A stretch of 64,000 nucleotides of DNA from Loripinus fragilis. Lineage: Eukaryota > Mollusca > Bivalvia > Lucinida > Lucinidae. Shown here in pieces: positions 33,270-45,086 of this stretch. Under the pieces are notes generated by a model. That model worked only from the letters and a program-made list of their open reading frames with translations. It ran no database searches and was not told the origin of the DNA. The first letter of the stretch is position 1. Each line of letters begins with the position of its first letter. Both the position numbers and the translations under genes were made by a program. The stretch is taken from assembly GCA_964019695.1 (NCBI GenBank), contig OZ026515.1, forward strand, positions 44,817,994 through 44,881,993, given 5' to 3'.

Positions 33270-34430
33270 CACAAAATGAACATTTTTTGTGTCGCATGCA
33301 AATCATGGTGGTCACATATGGATCATGTCTAGTTCGTCATCGTCGTCTTCTGAGTTGTCCACGTTGTAACACTTTTGGTTTCTGATCGATAACTTTTGAA
33401 GGGATTCATCAATTCCATTCAAACTTTACAGAAATGTCAACCATCATTAAATACAGATCAAGTTTGAAAGGTTGATAATCCGCAAAATTTTGACTTAGTT
33501 ATGACCCCTTTTATACTTAGATTGCGGCTAAATTGTGGGTTTTGATAAAAAAAACTTTTGAAGGGATGCAACTATTTCATTCAATTTTTACTGAAGGCTA
33601 AAGCATCATAGAATACAGGTCAAGTTCGAATTTGGAGATCAATCACAATTTGTTTACTGAGTTATGGCCCTGTTTTGACTTAGGTTTAGGCAAATGCCAA
33701 AGCTATATTGTTTTTTTGTGGAATAAAATTCACATTTCTCCAAAACTATTATATCTGACAACTTCTCACTATAGGCCATGGTTACCCAGTGCCTGTAGAT
33801 AAACATGACAGTGATTAAAAATTTACCCCACCCCTAGACCCCTTAGGTGGGGTCAAATGTAAAATATTTAAATTTTACAATAACTCAGTCAGTTGTCAAC
33901 AGTTTTTACTGAATTGTCGCATGCAGACAGAGGTAAAATAGTTATGAAACATATCAAATGTGATTTTAGATCAAAAGCATCGATCGGATCCCCTGGGTGG
34001 ACTTAGGTGGTGGGGTCTAAAGCTCAAAATTCAACTTCTTCAGAATATGGTCATGCTGCATATCAAATTAAAAGGAATCACACATACAGCAACATAATAG
34101 GGAATATTTTGCCAGCAGACCCCCCCCCCCGCCAACACTGGGGGTCTAAGTGTCAAAATACAACTTTTTCAAAACATAAACATATTGCATATTAAATTTA
34201 AGTATATCACCAATGCAGCAAAATGGTAGCAAAAATTTTACCGACAGACCCCCCCCCCAACCCTTGGGGTCAATAGGTCAAAATTCAACTTGTTCAGAAC
34301 ATGGTCCTGTTGCATATCAAATTAAAGAAGAATCACAAATGCAGCAACATGGTAGGAAATATTTTGCCAGCAGACTCCCCCCTGCCAACACTGGGGTTTA
34401 AATGTCAAAATGTATGTCAAGAGGTATAAT
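33270..34430. repeat. Helentron-like repeat debris with three tandem modules
   Basis: A stretch with TAACTTTTGAAGGGAT and repeated CAAGTTYGAA motifs is followed by three modules of about 125 bp (34000-34135, 34140-34258, 34260-34395). Each contains CAGAATATGGTCATGCTGCA-like sequence, TATCAAATTAAA, GCAGCAAcATgg and a C-run. The same module is found in the elements at 98-1117, 12279-13266 and 21047-22081. Confidence 0.6.
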
Positions 34431-34462
34431 ATAATATACTATAATATAATAATATAATCAGA
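34430..34462. repeat. AT-rich simple repeat
   Basis: ATAATATA-type units between two repeat regions. Confidence 0.75.
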
Positions 34463-35584
34463 CTGACCGGTCGTGGCCTGTTAGTTAAAATGCTCATAAC
34501 TCTTGAACCATTTGGAATCAAAAATTTAGAAAACTGCCAGAAAACACAAAGTATATGTTAGATTGAAAACAAATGTTAATCGCAATACATTTTAACCAAT
34601 AACAATTATTTATTCAAAGACTTTCGCACAACTCGCAGATGGGCACTATAACCACTGTGTGAGTCCGTTTGCTCGTCCAATTTGTGTTCCACACCTGACA
34701 GTGATTATTTTACTTTCACCATGGGCCGTGCACATTACAGGCAGTTGATTACACATGCAATTTGACTGAATTCGGTTCCGCGGTTTAGGAGCATAACACA
34801 TATGGACAAATGGACAGACATACACACGTTTTACCAAGGTGACACGAATCGTGAAGGGACCACAAATAATGTGTACATACACACCATGCTGTTTAAGCAA
34901 GTAACTGAAAACTGTGCAGGATCTATGTAGGGAACTACTAGACATTGTTACATACTAAACATATAAGCTGAAGGTCTCCTGGTTTCAGAAGAAATTTTAA
35001 GTTTTTTTCATTACAAGTCTATGGAAAAGCTTGATCCCCAAGGCGGGGCCAGTTTGCACCCATCGGACTTGAGTGGCTTCATTTATGAAGAGGGCCACCA
35101 GACATTACTACATTAGTAATATAAAAGCTTTGGGCCGTATAGTTTCATAGAATATAAGTGTACGGAGCTAAATAATGCCATGGCAACCACAGTTCATTAT
35201 TCAATCAGCCAATGTAAAGCATCTTCGGGCAAATGAGAAAGACGCAGTCTTTTTCATTTTATTTGCCTGAAGATGCTTTACATGAAATTTTGATAAAATT
35301 GGCCCCATATACGTTATACTACTTTGACAGTGTGGACGGACGACGACGCTGCACCATTGGCATACTAATGCCTGATCTGAGCTCATTTATAAACAGACAG
35401 TTAAAAAGCGATTTTAGATAGGGAGATCACATTAATCTTAAACTGTGGAATGAATGCTATATTCGTCATACAGTTTATGATAACTGACTTCATGTATATT
35501 AAAGCCGAACATGAAAATATATATATCAATGCCCTTGCGCATGAGCATTGCTAGTCTCACAGGCATTTTAGTGGGCCCCAAAGT

Positions 35585-35712
35585 GCTTTCGGTAGCGAGT
35601 CAGACTGTCTTTCTACATATCCTGGGGTCGTGAGGGTCCCATATTTTCCTGCAGATTGATCATGAAGTAATTTCTAAGGTCATTCTCACCCCTTGCGCTG
35701 CTCAGTTACAAA
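35585..35712 (+). mobile_element. Degenerate second-family SINE fragment
   Basis: Contains GGTAGCGAGTCAGACTG, CTGGGGTCGTGAGGGTCCCA, GATTGATCATGAAGTAATTT and GGTCATTCTC, matching the better copies at 51705-52010 and 60806-61025. The 3' part is missing. Confidence 0.6.
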
Positions 35713-35729
35713 CTTTTAAAAATATGACA

Positions 35730-35992
35730 TTTTTCAAAATGTCAAAATACGATATTCGGCCCAATTTTGAATGTCAAAATAGGATTTTGAATGTCAAAGT
35801 ACGATATTCAACATCAATTCGAATGTCAAAATATGATTTTGAATGTCAAAATACGATATTCGGCTCATGTCGTAATGCGACTTCGGCCCAATTTCGAATG
35901 CCAAATAAGATTTTGAATGTCAAAATACGATATTCGGCAGCAGTTCGAATGACAAAGTAGAATTGTGAATGTCAAAATATAATATATTCGGC
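35730..35992. repeat. Tandem array, GAATGTCAAAATACGATATTCGG unit (short array)
   Basis: About five units of the same 50-52-bp dimer that fills 38165-39210. Each dimer joins GAATGTCAAAATAGGATTTT to GAATGTCAAAATACGATATT and a CGGCCCCA-type end. Confidence 0.85.
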
Positions 35993-36485
35993 CACTGAAA
36001 AGTTCGTGATGTATTCTATGGATTAGCTCTAAATTGTTTATGCTCTACTGAAAATAATGACCACCCGCGCTTAAAATAGAAAAATCTTAAACCACATCCG
36101 CTGAATCTCCTATACTCAAATAATGATTATTTCAAAGATATGTTCCTCATAGTGCCCTCTACCAAAATTGCACCAACAGTTATGTGCAGTTAACATAGCA
36201 CCGCCCTAATTCACCAGCTACATAAAGTTCAAATATATAATTATATAATGGAAATTCCGCCTGATTGGCTAGTGCCTGTTCAAAGCTCGGTGCCAGATGG
36301 ATAATCTCGAAACCATCAAATCCGTTTTAAGAAAGAAAAGGTACATCATGCGAAATCCAAGCTTCTGTACCTACAAATGAGCATACTCAAAGTAGATTGT
36401 GCATTTGCACAGGAAAGAGAATGCTAACGACAGGATAACATGTACATGTAAGCAATACACAACCTTTGAATAACATCGCCTGTGA

Positions 36486-37014
36486 AAATATACTGACGGG
36501 CTTTAAAACCGCTACACTAGGATAGCAGCGTTAATGAATGCAAAGCAAACAATTTGATTGCATATTAAAGAGTATGCATTAGTGAATAACACATGAAAAA
36601 TTGTCCACTTCAAATTAATTAAAAGCATTGAAAATGTAAAATATTTAAGATAGGGGTCAACTGTTTCATTTGACAACATTTTATAAGTGAAAGATCTCCT
36701 GCTAGAAACCCGAGAAGCATCAAATGTGTGCCGTGAACTTTGTTAGTCATCGAGAAAATGCATTCATTTTGATTGGCAGGTTTGTGATATGGCATGTTTG
36801 CTTTTTTTAAGTTAATCTGTATGTACCCGTTCATTCGATGACTTAAAATTTCTATAACATCGTCGAGTTTAGCTATACGATTAGCATTTAAGAGTTGGCT
36901 GAAGAAGCCACCTCATGATGACATCATCGAAGCATAGGACGTTTACATTCAACTGCCTTTTGAGATATTTAACTGGAAGTTAGAGTAGCGTTTTTAAAGC
37001 CCGTCAGTATATTT
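36486..37014. mobile_element. MITE with 34-bp terminal inverted repeats
   Basis: Left AAATATACTGACGGGCTTTA... (36486-36519) and right ...TAAAGCCCGTCAGTATATTT (36981-37014) are inverted with about two mismatches. 529 bp, no transposase. Sits between the two GAATGTC arrays. Confidence 0.8.
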
Positions 37015-37259
37015 ATATTATTGTGAAAGTAAGTAAGATAGATTTTAATTATCGTGGCATATGCATATTCAATATTGTAAATCAATTTATGATAAGAGAG
37101 TTGCATCCGGCCCATCTATTTGTCACCAGATACATCCATTATCAGCGATTTTTACAACTGGTAAAAAGGGAAAAACGTGCTTAAATTAAAAAACTTTCGA
37201 AATGCACACCAATAGTAGGTAAGATAGATTTAAAAAGATGATTTGCATGAAAAAAAATA

Positions 37260-37330
37260 TGACGACGACGGGTTTCGAACCAGCAAAATCCGAGTTTAGA
37301 GCCAGATTGGATGTTACGAACGTATGCGCT
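37260..37330 (-). mobile_element. tRNA-like SINE head remnant
   Basis: On the minus strand a B-box-like GGTTCGAAACCC and a weak A-box region are seen. The arms do not fold into a cloverleaf, so it is not called a tRNA gene. Confidence 0.35.
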
Positions 37331-38164
37331 TTTGTATAAATGTAATATTTAGTTGACCGATTATGTATCGCCCATGACCGATAACAACGAAAAATGTCCC
37401 CTATCGGAATATAATGCCCTGAATTGTTTGATTCCGATTTAAATAGTGCAAACCTTTTGTATATGAGAGATACATTCATTACGATGATAAATCACTAATT
37501 AGAAGCTACTTTAGATCACTTTAAAAGCCAAGCCCAGTTTAAAATAGATAGAAGTCGTGGAACCGCCGAATGTAGGTCATCGGTCTAGGTCATTGGTGCC
37601 GATAAAAAACAGTACCAAGACAGAATACGGAAAGAATGCGCTCAAAACAACTCGCCTCTGCAAAAAGCAATTAAAATCTACAGTGTTCTAATCTAATACG
37701 ACTTCTCATTTACTAAAATAAAACAATATCACGAATGTAGCCTAGAAACCCTCACTTTCCATTGTCTTGCGCAGGCGCGATACTGGAATCGGCAGTATTT
37801 GATAAAATGCTTCCGGTCGATGACAATGACTCACTTTCGCATTGACCGAACATCCCATTATTTGAAGGGGATTTAGGATATCCTTACGTTATTTCACAAT
37901 TGTTTTAAGAACTTTGAAGGTTGTCAAAAAGCATTAATTCGCTGAAACAGAACAAAGTTAATTAACTTCTTATCTTTTATTAACCTTAGAACGAAAACCT
38001 TTTTCAAATGGCCTCGATAGATAAAACAAACCAACGCTCAACACCCACTTGGAACATACCAATTGAATTTTGAATACAAATATAGGCATTATGAATATCA
38101 ATACTTAGAAGTATACAATTGAATATATACTTATTGAATAATCAACGCCTAGAAAATAGGATTT

Positions 38165-39210
38165 TTAATGTCAAAATACGATATACAGCCTGATTTCCAA
38201 TGTCAGAATAGGATTTTGAATGTCAAAATACGGTATTCGGCCCCATTTTGAATGTCAAAATTTGATTTTTATGTCATAATACGATATTCGGCCCCATTTT
38301 GAATGTCAAAATAGGATTTTACATGTGAAAATACGATATTCGGCCCCAGTTTGAAGGTCAAAATACGATATTCGGCCCCATTTCCAATGTCAAAATAGGA
38401 TTTCGAATGTCAAAATACGATATTCGCCCAGATTTTTAATGTCAAAATAGGGTTTTGAATGTCGAAATACAACATTCGGCCCAGTTCCAAGGTCAAAATA
38501 GGATTTAGAATGTCAAAATACGATATTCCGCCCGATTTCGAATGTGGAAATAGGATTTTGATTGTCAAATTACGATATTCGGCCCAAGTTCGAATGTCAA
38601 AAAAGGATTATGAATGTTACAATACGATATTCAGCCTCAATTCGAATGTGAAAATAGGATTTTGAAAGGAATGTCAAAATGCGATATACCGCCCCTTTTC
38701 CAATGTCAAAATAGGATTTTGAATGTTGAAATACGATATTCAACATCAATTCGAATGTCAAAATAGGATTTTGAATGCCAACTGCGATATTCGGCCCCAG
38801 TTCAAATGTCAAAATAGGATTTTGAATGTCAAAATTCGATATTCAGCCGTATTTCGAATGTCAAAATAGGATTTTTAATGTCAAAATTCGATATTCGGCC
38901 CCAGTTCGAATGTCGAAATGGGGTTTTGAATGTCAAAATATGTATTCGGCCAGGTTTTGAATGCCAAAATAGGATTTCGAATGTCAAACGCGATATTCAG
39001 TCTCAGCTTGAATGTCAAAATACGATTTTGAATGTCAAAATACGATTTTCGGCCCGATTTTGAATTTCAAAATAGGATTTTGAATATCAAAATTCGATAT
39101 TCGGCCCCAGTTTGAATGTCAAAATAGGATTTTGAATGTAAAAATAGTATATTCGACCTCAGTTTGAATGTCGAAATACGATACTGGGCCCGATTTTGAA
39201 TGTCAAAAAA
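38165..39210. repeat. Tandem array, GAATGTCAAAATAGGATTTT dimer (long array)
   Basis: About twenty imperfect units of roughly 50 bp, with the halves AGGATTTT and ACGATATTCGGCCC alternating. Open frames across it on both strands are repeat artefacts. It ends in an A-rich GAAAAACGAAAAGC-type purine tract (39205-39365). Confidence 0.88.
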
Positions 39211-39365
39211 ATGAAAAATGAAAAGAGAAAAACGAAAAGCGGATACAAAAGGTGAAAGACCAAAAGTGAAAAACGAATAACGAAATCGAATAACGAAAAG
39301 CAAAAAAACGAATAACGAAAAAGATAAATGAAAAACAAAAAGCGAAAAAAGAAAAAAGAAAAACA

Positions 39366-41230
39366 AACCAACTTTACTTTGCTCTCCAATATTGAGTTTG
39401 GCCGATTTAGCTTGATACAAATTATGCACTCCCCAAAAGTGATACGTGCTTGAAAGCATTGTTAGTATTACATGCGCAAAATGAAAATATTTGCTAGTAA
39501 ATGTATTAAAAATGCATAGCAAGGTTTTAAGACATTAATTTGTATGACTTTACAACGAAGTTGTTTGAAGTTTAATAAAGTCTCAAATCCGCCGTTGTTA
39601 CAGGCTCATGATAAGAACCGCCTTCGTGTATGCTTATACCACGACCTCTAAGTAATGACCCTCGATTCATTCAATTCATTTACTGTTACAGTCACGCCTC
39701 AAAGCGTTTTGTGGAAGTGTAATTAGCAGCAAAAATGGAAACTATAAAACAAAAAAAATGATTAGTCCAGGTCTATATCCAAAACGCTTTCACAAGGAAA
39801 AGATATTTGTTCAATTTCGACCACAGACGGATCAAAGATTGGACGAGTTTAAGCAGTAGCACGTCAAGGTCATTCAGACTGTAACAGTGATTTCTAAACC
39901 AAATATCTACTGTCCATGCTATCGATGCTGAATTGAAAACAGGTAAGGTTTAGCCGTTATTTCCTCTAGATTTACATGTCTCGTACTACATCTGGACTCT
40001 TCTAACATTTGAATAGTCTAAGATCGAAATTTAGCAGTAGTTTAGTGACTCATGAAATGGCATAATACATTTTACTCTGCGTTATAAAATCCGTGCTGCA
40101 TATATATTTAACAGTCATGGTTCAACCAGCACAATCTAATTTTTAACGAGGCCATTCACGTGCTGTTAATCCACTGTTTCCTAGCCGACACCTATGAACG
40201 AAGCCGTGGGTTGGTCTGCAGTGTATGTGATTGTGGCATTTTTGTCATACTGACTTACCTTTAGGTCATGAAACATGAATATTAATAAAAACGTCCAACC
40301 ACAAACTGTGACAATTAATAGTGCCAAATTATAGTTTGGTAAATCTGGTTGAATATATTATTAAATCAACGCAATTATAACGATAATAACGATGTTTCAG
40401 TGGACTTTGCGTCCCTCGGCCCCCCGTGAGACGTCCCAAACGTCAGGCTTTGTCCTCAGTATGTAACGTCTCTCAGGCCATGACTAACGTTAATTCGTGC
40501 AAAGAAATGTTTCATCCCTATATTAGTGGATATTATCACGTATACCTATGTAACAATGTTTGGAATAACACCTAGGTCATTACGTTGAAAATCAGAGTCT
40601 GGATGGCCAGAGCCACAGGCGAAGGCTATGTCAAACTGGCCGTCCAGAATTTCTCCCTCTGGTAGTCCATAAACCATGATAGTGCAGTCAACTCAATTAA
40701 TATTGCTTAAAAAAAGAGGCATGCTTTCTGTCAAAAATATTTTGGAACATATACAAACCATTTACGAAGGACTAAACATTTTGTTCGTGACTTTTAGTCG
40801 TTTTAAAATAGTCTGTCAATCGAGTTAGTGGTATAGTTACGCACAAGTTAGTGGTATAGCGATTGGCTCAGATGTTTAAGTTGGTGGTATAGCTGCAATT
40901 GTGAGGGGCCATCTATTTAGGTTGATTTTTTTCACAGACCTAAAAAAATTTAACAATTAGAACCATACAAATCATGTAAACATGTGACTCCCGATTACAT
41001 CAAAACAATGCAAACTGACATTTAAGTTCATTTTCAGGACAAAACGGCACTATTTCCAAGCAGGTTCGATATATAAAAAGCGAAATGCGTAGGAGTAAAC
41101 CGCTAAAATTATGGAATCAAACGTAAGAATTTAGTAAAACAAGCATTACTTACCTTGTTCGATTGTGTCCTATCTGTAACCGTAACAATGGAAATCGATA
41201 CGTGTACAGCGCTATAAATACACGAATTTT
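39366..41230. other. No recognisable gene or element
   Basis: AT-rich. A small triplication of AGTTAGTGGTATAG lies at 40825-40895. Nothing else stands out. Confidence 0.5.
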
Positions 41231-41331
41231 CCGACTACTGGTTACGTACGAGCGCTGAAATTCATGTTTATACGGCCTGAGCTAGGAGGAAAAGGTACAG
41301 GATGTTTATTTCAGTTTACATACTGTGAGCT
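41231..41331 (-). repeat. Right arm of the 101-bp inverted repeat pair
   Basis: Complement of 30818-30918. The minus strand reads AGCTCACAGTATGTAAACTG outward-in, like the left arm. Confidence 0.85.
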
Positions 41332-41924
41332 GTCCAAAAGGCGGACACAACTGGTAATACACATTTGGGCAGCGCCAGCTTAGTTCTTTGTATAGCACCA
41401 CGACGCTGTGCACACTCTGCTTTTGGTTTTGTATGTTGTGTAGACAGAGCGTTCATCACTAAATCTGTTTTTTACACTGCCTTTTCAATTGAAAAGTAGG
41501 AAACCTCAAACATGTATAGAGAACTTTTAGTAATACAGATGCTTTTGTAAAAGCTATAAATTTAGTATGTCTGTTCGAGAGATTATCCGCAACGCTAAGA
41601 GAGTTTATTCAGGTACGCTCGGGTAGGCACATATCTGGTTGGCTTGCACAAATTGTATCCTTAGTTTAACTCTTGATGCAGTTTTAATAGTTGACACAAT
41701 TTGTTTTTCTTTATTTAGATTATAAAATTATATACTAAGGGCAGGCCATGGTCAAATATTTACCAGATGAACTCTCTTTAGCGTTGCGACTCGTATTTCG
41801 TATTTTTATATGAAATAGCATAGACGTTAAATCGAAATGATACCATATTACATGCATGTACTATTTGTCCTGTGATATTGTAGTGAACATGTCAGTAGAG
41901 AAATAAAAATAGATTAGAAAAAAA

Positions 41925-42095
41925 GTTCAAGTAGTGTCTGCACTGGAGGAGTGATTTCACGAATTTTCCGGCCCAGAATGTCCCACAAATGTTCAAGAGG
42001 ATTCAAATCAGGACTGCGAGCACATGGTCCAGGGTATGAGGAGACGTCTTGATGCTACCATTGCAGTTCAAGGAGGTTACACAAAAATACTGACT
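41925..42095. pseudogene. Rearranged Tc1-type transposase fragment (fold-back junction)
   Basis: The minus strand of 41925-42027 encodes SPDLNPLEHLWDILGRKIRE, the segment with the third catalytic acid (Glu) of Tc1 DDE transposases. The plus strand of 42024-42095 encodes VQGMRRRLDATIAVQGGYTK, the C terminus of the same kind of protein. The two pieces meet head to head at about 42026, so an inversion or fold-back event has joined them. Confidence 0.75.
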
Positions 42096-42305
42096 CAAAG
42101 GTACTGAAATTAATTGTCTTTGATAGTGCTAACTTTGGAAGGCGCTCATGTTCTAATCTGACTAGGGGTTAGGGGTATTTCATGCAAACCAGACATCTGT
42201 ATGTCTTGATCCACATCTGAACTAAGGGAGAGGTTGGCGCGTGAAACCGGTTCAAGCCCTCCAGTAAAATATTTTTACTGACCGTTCCAAGGCGGCACTT
42301 CTTTT

Positions 42306-42659
42306 GTGTATAATTTGAGTTATTTGTGTCTTGTGTTTGTCATGCTTATGCGTCTGTTCATTGCTGCCTTGTGGTCACCTGCTGGGAAAGGGGTGACTTA
42401 TTGGATCTTGTTTGTGATGTTTAATTGTGTTTTTGTCGCTTTCCCATGTGGTATCCTGGGTCATATGTGGCACTTGATTGTATCGATTCCTGATCTTTGC
42501 CGTCTTTCTTACTTTCTTTGGTGGCACATAACCATATGCAGTTTTTGTCAAAAATGCATCCAAATCAATTGGGCTTGCAAGCCAGTAAAAGCTGTGATTT
42601 CAAGTGATAACACGTTTGTGATCCTGACCCTTAATATACCCATTTATACATTACACTGA
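42306..42659 (+). pseudogene. Unassigned ORF of probable transposon origin
   Basis: 117 codons beginning MYNLSYLCLVFVMLMRLFIA, containing SPAGKGVTYWILFVMFNC and FPCGILG. I recall near-identical strings in many predicted invertebrate proteins, which suggests a dispersed element rather than a host gene; this is from memory and uncertain. No catalytic motif. Confidence 0.4.
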
Positions 42660-43728
42660 ATCAATAATATTTCGGTTTTGCTTCTTAGCTGGTTTGTTTA
42701 TCAAATCGAAATAAAATGTTTTGTCAAACTGTGGGTGATGCTTAACTTTTTCCATGTGCATATACGGATTACTGAGCTTCATGCATTTTGTGAAAATTGG
42801 GAATTTTCCTTTTGAGAATATTTCCTTTGAACCTTTCCGGGATGTTGTGAGATGGTTTTCCGTATGTAACTTATCACTAATTACACATGGGTACAGCACC
42901 CATGACTTCTGAAAAATTTTACAGTGACGATATTGAATTTGACTTTCCATCAGAGCCAGTATTTTACAATTAATAGAAATATGTCAAATTATCTATTGCT
43001 CCCCCCATTCGTATTCTTCAATATTTGATATTTAATAGAATATTTACTATTGACTTCATTTGGTAACATATTTTTAACAAATTTGCTCCCACTGAATAGC
43101 CTGAAATTGCCTGGTGCACAGCTAGTTTAAGTTTTTCAAGCTCTAAGTGAGCCAGAATGGACAAAAGTACTTGGATAAGTTGTGTTCATTTGAGTGATAA
43201 TCACAAATGAAAATACCATCGTGGAAATAAAAACTTATATAAGGTTCTGGTAAACAATAGCTGAAGTGAATGTATATTCCTATACAGGACACAATCATCT
43301 GCGAACAGGCGAACAGAAGACCTGATGCTATCCGGCAGATCATTTATGAAGATGAAAAACAGGACCGGACCTATAGGAACGATCCCTGGGGCACACCGCA
43401 TAGCACTGGGGCTGGATCTGAGGCTTGGCCATCTAAAACAACTTGTTGAGTGCGCCCAGAGAGCCACGAGTTGATCCACTTGTGGGTGGATCCTCTAAGC
43501 CCACAACATTCTAATTTATTTAACAGCCTCTTGTGTGGAACCTTGTCAAAGGCCTTAGCAAACTCCATTACGATTAGATATGTCTGTTTGTGCCCACGAT
43601 TCACAGCCCCATCCAGGTTGCTGATGATGTCATGCACAAACTGGACCAACTGGGTTTCGCAAGACCTCTGACTTCGGAAACCATGCTGACAGTCAGCAAG
43701 TCTGCTATCTAAGCTACATTTTTGTTGA

Positions 43729-44208
43729 TCCCAGCAAACATGCCTATATGGGTCCCATATGGGCTACCCATATGGGACTCATATGGGGAGTGCAACCGGG
43801 CTCCACATGGGTCCCATATGGGTAAAGCCCATATGCGGGTTGCCCAGATGGGTCACATATGGGTTCCATATAACAGCCCCATAAAGAAAAAAGAAACGAT
43901 ATGAACAGTTTTATATAAACTTATTAATGCATGACTAGTTTCTACAGTGGCGGATACAGAGGGGATTCAAGTGGTTCGCTTGAACCCCCTTTTGAGACAA
44001 AATCATTCCATTTTCATGAGGAATTTCCAGAAAAATCAGCATAAACTATCAAATTATCAGGCATAATTTTCAAATCGAACCCCCTTTGTAAATTTGAACC
44101 CCCTAGCAAGAAATCCCGGATCCGCCACTGCTTCTACTAATTATTTTATTTTATTTACATGGGTCAGCCCATATGGGATATGGGTCCAATATAGATTGCT
44201 AGCTGGGA
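43729..44208. mobile_element. MITE with TCCCAGCAA ends inserted in the LINE
   Basis: TCCCAGCAAACATG at the left and TTGCTAGCTGGGA at the right are inverted. The interior repeats CCATATGGG many times. It carries a second MITE (43945-44130) nested inside. Confidence 0.75.
43945..44130. mobile_element. Nested MITE with CAGTGGCGGATAC ends
   Basis: CAGTGGCGGATAC and GGATCCGCCACTG are terminal inverted repeats. The interior has CGAACCCCC and its counterpart. Partial or diverged copies are at 44497-44701 and 46284-46479. Confidence 0.8.
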
Positions 44209-44496
44209 TGTTGCTGACTAGAATATGCTATAGGGTTTTGCAGTAGATGTATGTGAGCGACACCGGTCTGTAGTTAGAAGCGTCGTATTTTTCACCCTTT
44301 TTAAAGACCTGAGAAACATTTGATTGTCGCCATTCATCTGGTACATCGCCTCGAGCTAAAGACTCATTGAAGATGAGTGCCAGTATTGGAGAGATCTCAT
44401 TGCTACACTCTTCAAGCACTCTTGCATTCAGTCTTTCCGGGCCAGAGGCTTTAATGAACATTTAAATATGAATTTTTATAAACCAATAATTGAAGA

Positions 44497-44701
44497 GCGA
44501 ACCCCCTCCCCGCCCCCTGTTTTTGAATATCCTCTGAAAATGAAATAATTTGGTCTCATTTTCATGGGATATTTAAGAAAAAATGAGATTAAATCAGCAA
44601 AGCGAACCCCCCCCCCCCCCCCCCCCCCCCCTCCACACACGCACTCACGTACACCTTTATTATATGAACCCCCTTCTCAGAAATCCTGGATCCGCCCCTG
44701 G
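44497..44701. mobile_element. Truncated copy of the GGCGGATCC-type MITE with a C25 run
   Basis: The right end CTGGATCCGCCCCTG is present but the left TIR is missing. A run of 25 C (44607-44631) lies inside. Confidence 0.7.
44607..44631. repeat. Poly-C tract
   Basis: 25 consecutive C residues, preceded by GCGAA. Length may be affected by assembly. Confidence 0.9.
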
Positions 44702-44837
44702 TGCATAGTAATGAGGCCCTCTGGGTCTCGGTAATTTCTGAATCTGACATTTCATATCATTCAATGTGTGCAGCTAATTCAGTATTACGGACAGTTCTTA
44801 GAACATGCGGCTCTACCCCCCAGAAATATTACACTAG

Positions 44838-44941
44838 CCAATCAATAGATTTGTAACAAATTAATTGAACCAATCAGAACTACGAACTTTGGTCAGATCA
44901 ACCGAAAGCGAAAGTAGACCAACCGCTTCCGCGTTTTTACA
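44838..44941 (+). promoter_or_regulatory. Candidate promoter region of the heparanase gene
   Basis: Two CCAAT boxes in the same orientation (CCAATCA at 44838-44844 and ACCAATCAG at 44869-44877) and a CGCTTCCGCG with an ETS-like core (about 44924-44933) lie within about 105 bp upstream of the start codon. No TATA box is apparent. The arrangement fits a short-leader promoter; this is inference from motifs only. Confidence 0.4.
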
Positions 44942-45086
44942 ATGCTCCGGTTGTTGATTATTTGTCTAGCTTTCACACCGTACTCTTTCATACAGATTAA
45001 AATTGATACGAGACGGGCTATCCATGTCGTTGATGAGAGATTTGCCAGTGTCACCGTGGATACTGGTATCATGAGCAGACACTGGA
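44942..45086 (+). CDS. HPSE: Heparanase coding exon 1 (signal peptide)
   Basis: ATG at 44942. Encodes the signal peptide and HVVDERFASVTVDTGIMSRH. The donor GTAAAT at 45087 leaves phase 1. The frame stays open to 45151 if unspliced, but only this donor matches the phase of exon 2. Confidence 0.8.

Larger units (their letters stand above)
43260..44461 (-). pseudogene. Non-LTR retrotransposon reverse transcriptase remnant, split by a MITE
   Basis: On the minus strand the order is ASGPERLNARVLEE, FKKGEKYDASNYRPVSLT (44461-44228), a gap, CQHGFRSQRSCETQLVQFVH, AKAFDKVPHKRLLNKLEC, GVPQGS and, after a frameshift near 43380, GPVLFFIFINDLP and FADDCVLY. These are RT blocks including the catalytic FADD of a jockey/CR1-like LINE. 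The gap is a 480-bp MITE (43729-44208). Frameshifts and stops show it is dead. It lies just upstream of the heparanase gene, antisense. Confidence 0.85.

Noticed and set aside
37260..37330. tRNA gene on the minus strand
   Set aside because: Good B-box but no acceptor stem and a poor A-box.
38459..39522. Open frames over the GAATGTC array and the A-rich tract (including a Phe-rich minus-strand frame)
   Set aside because: Tandem repeat and purine-rich low complexity explain them.
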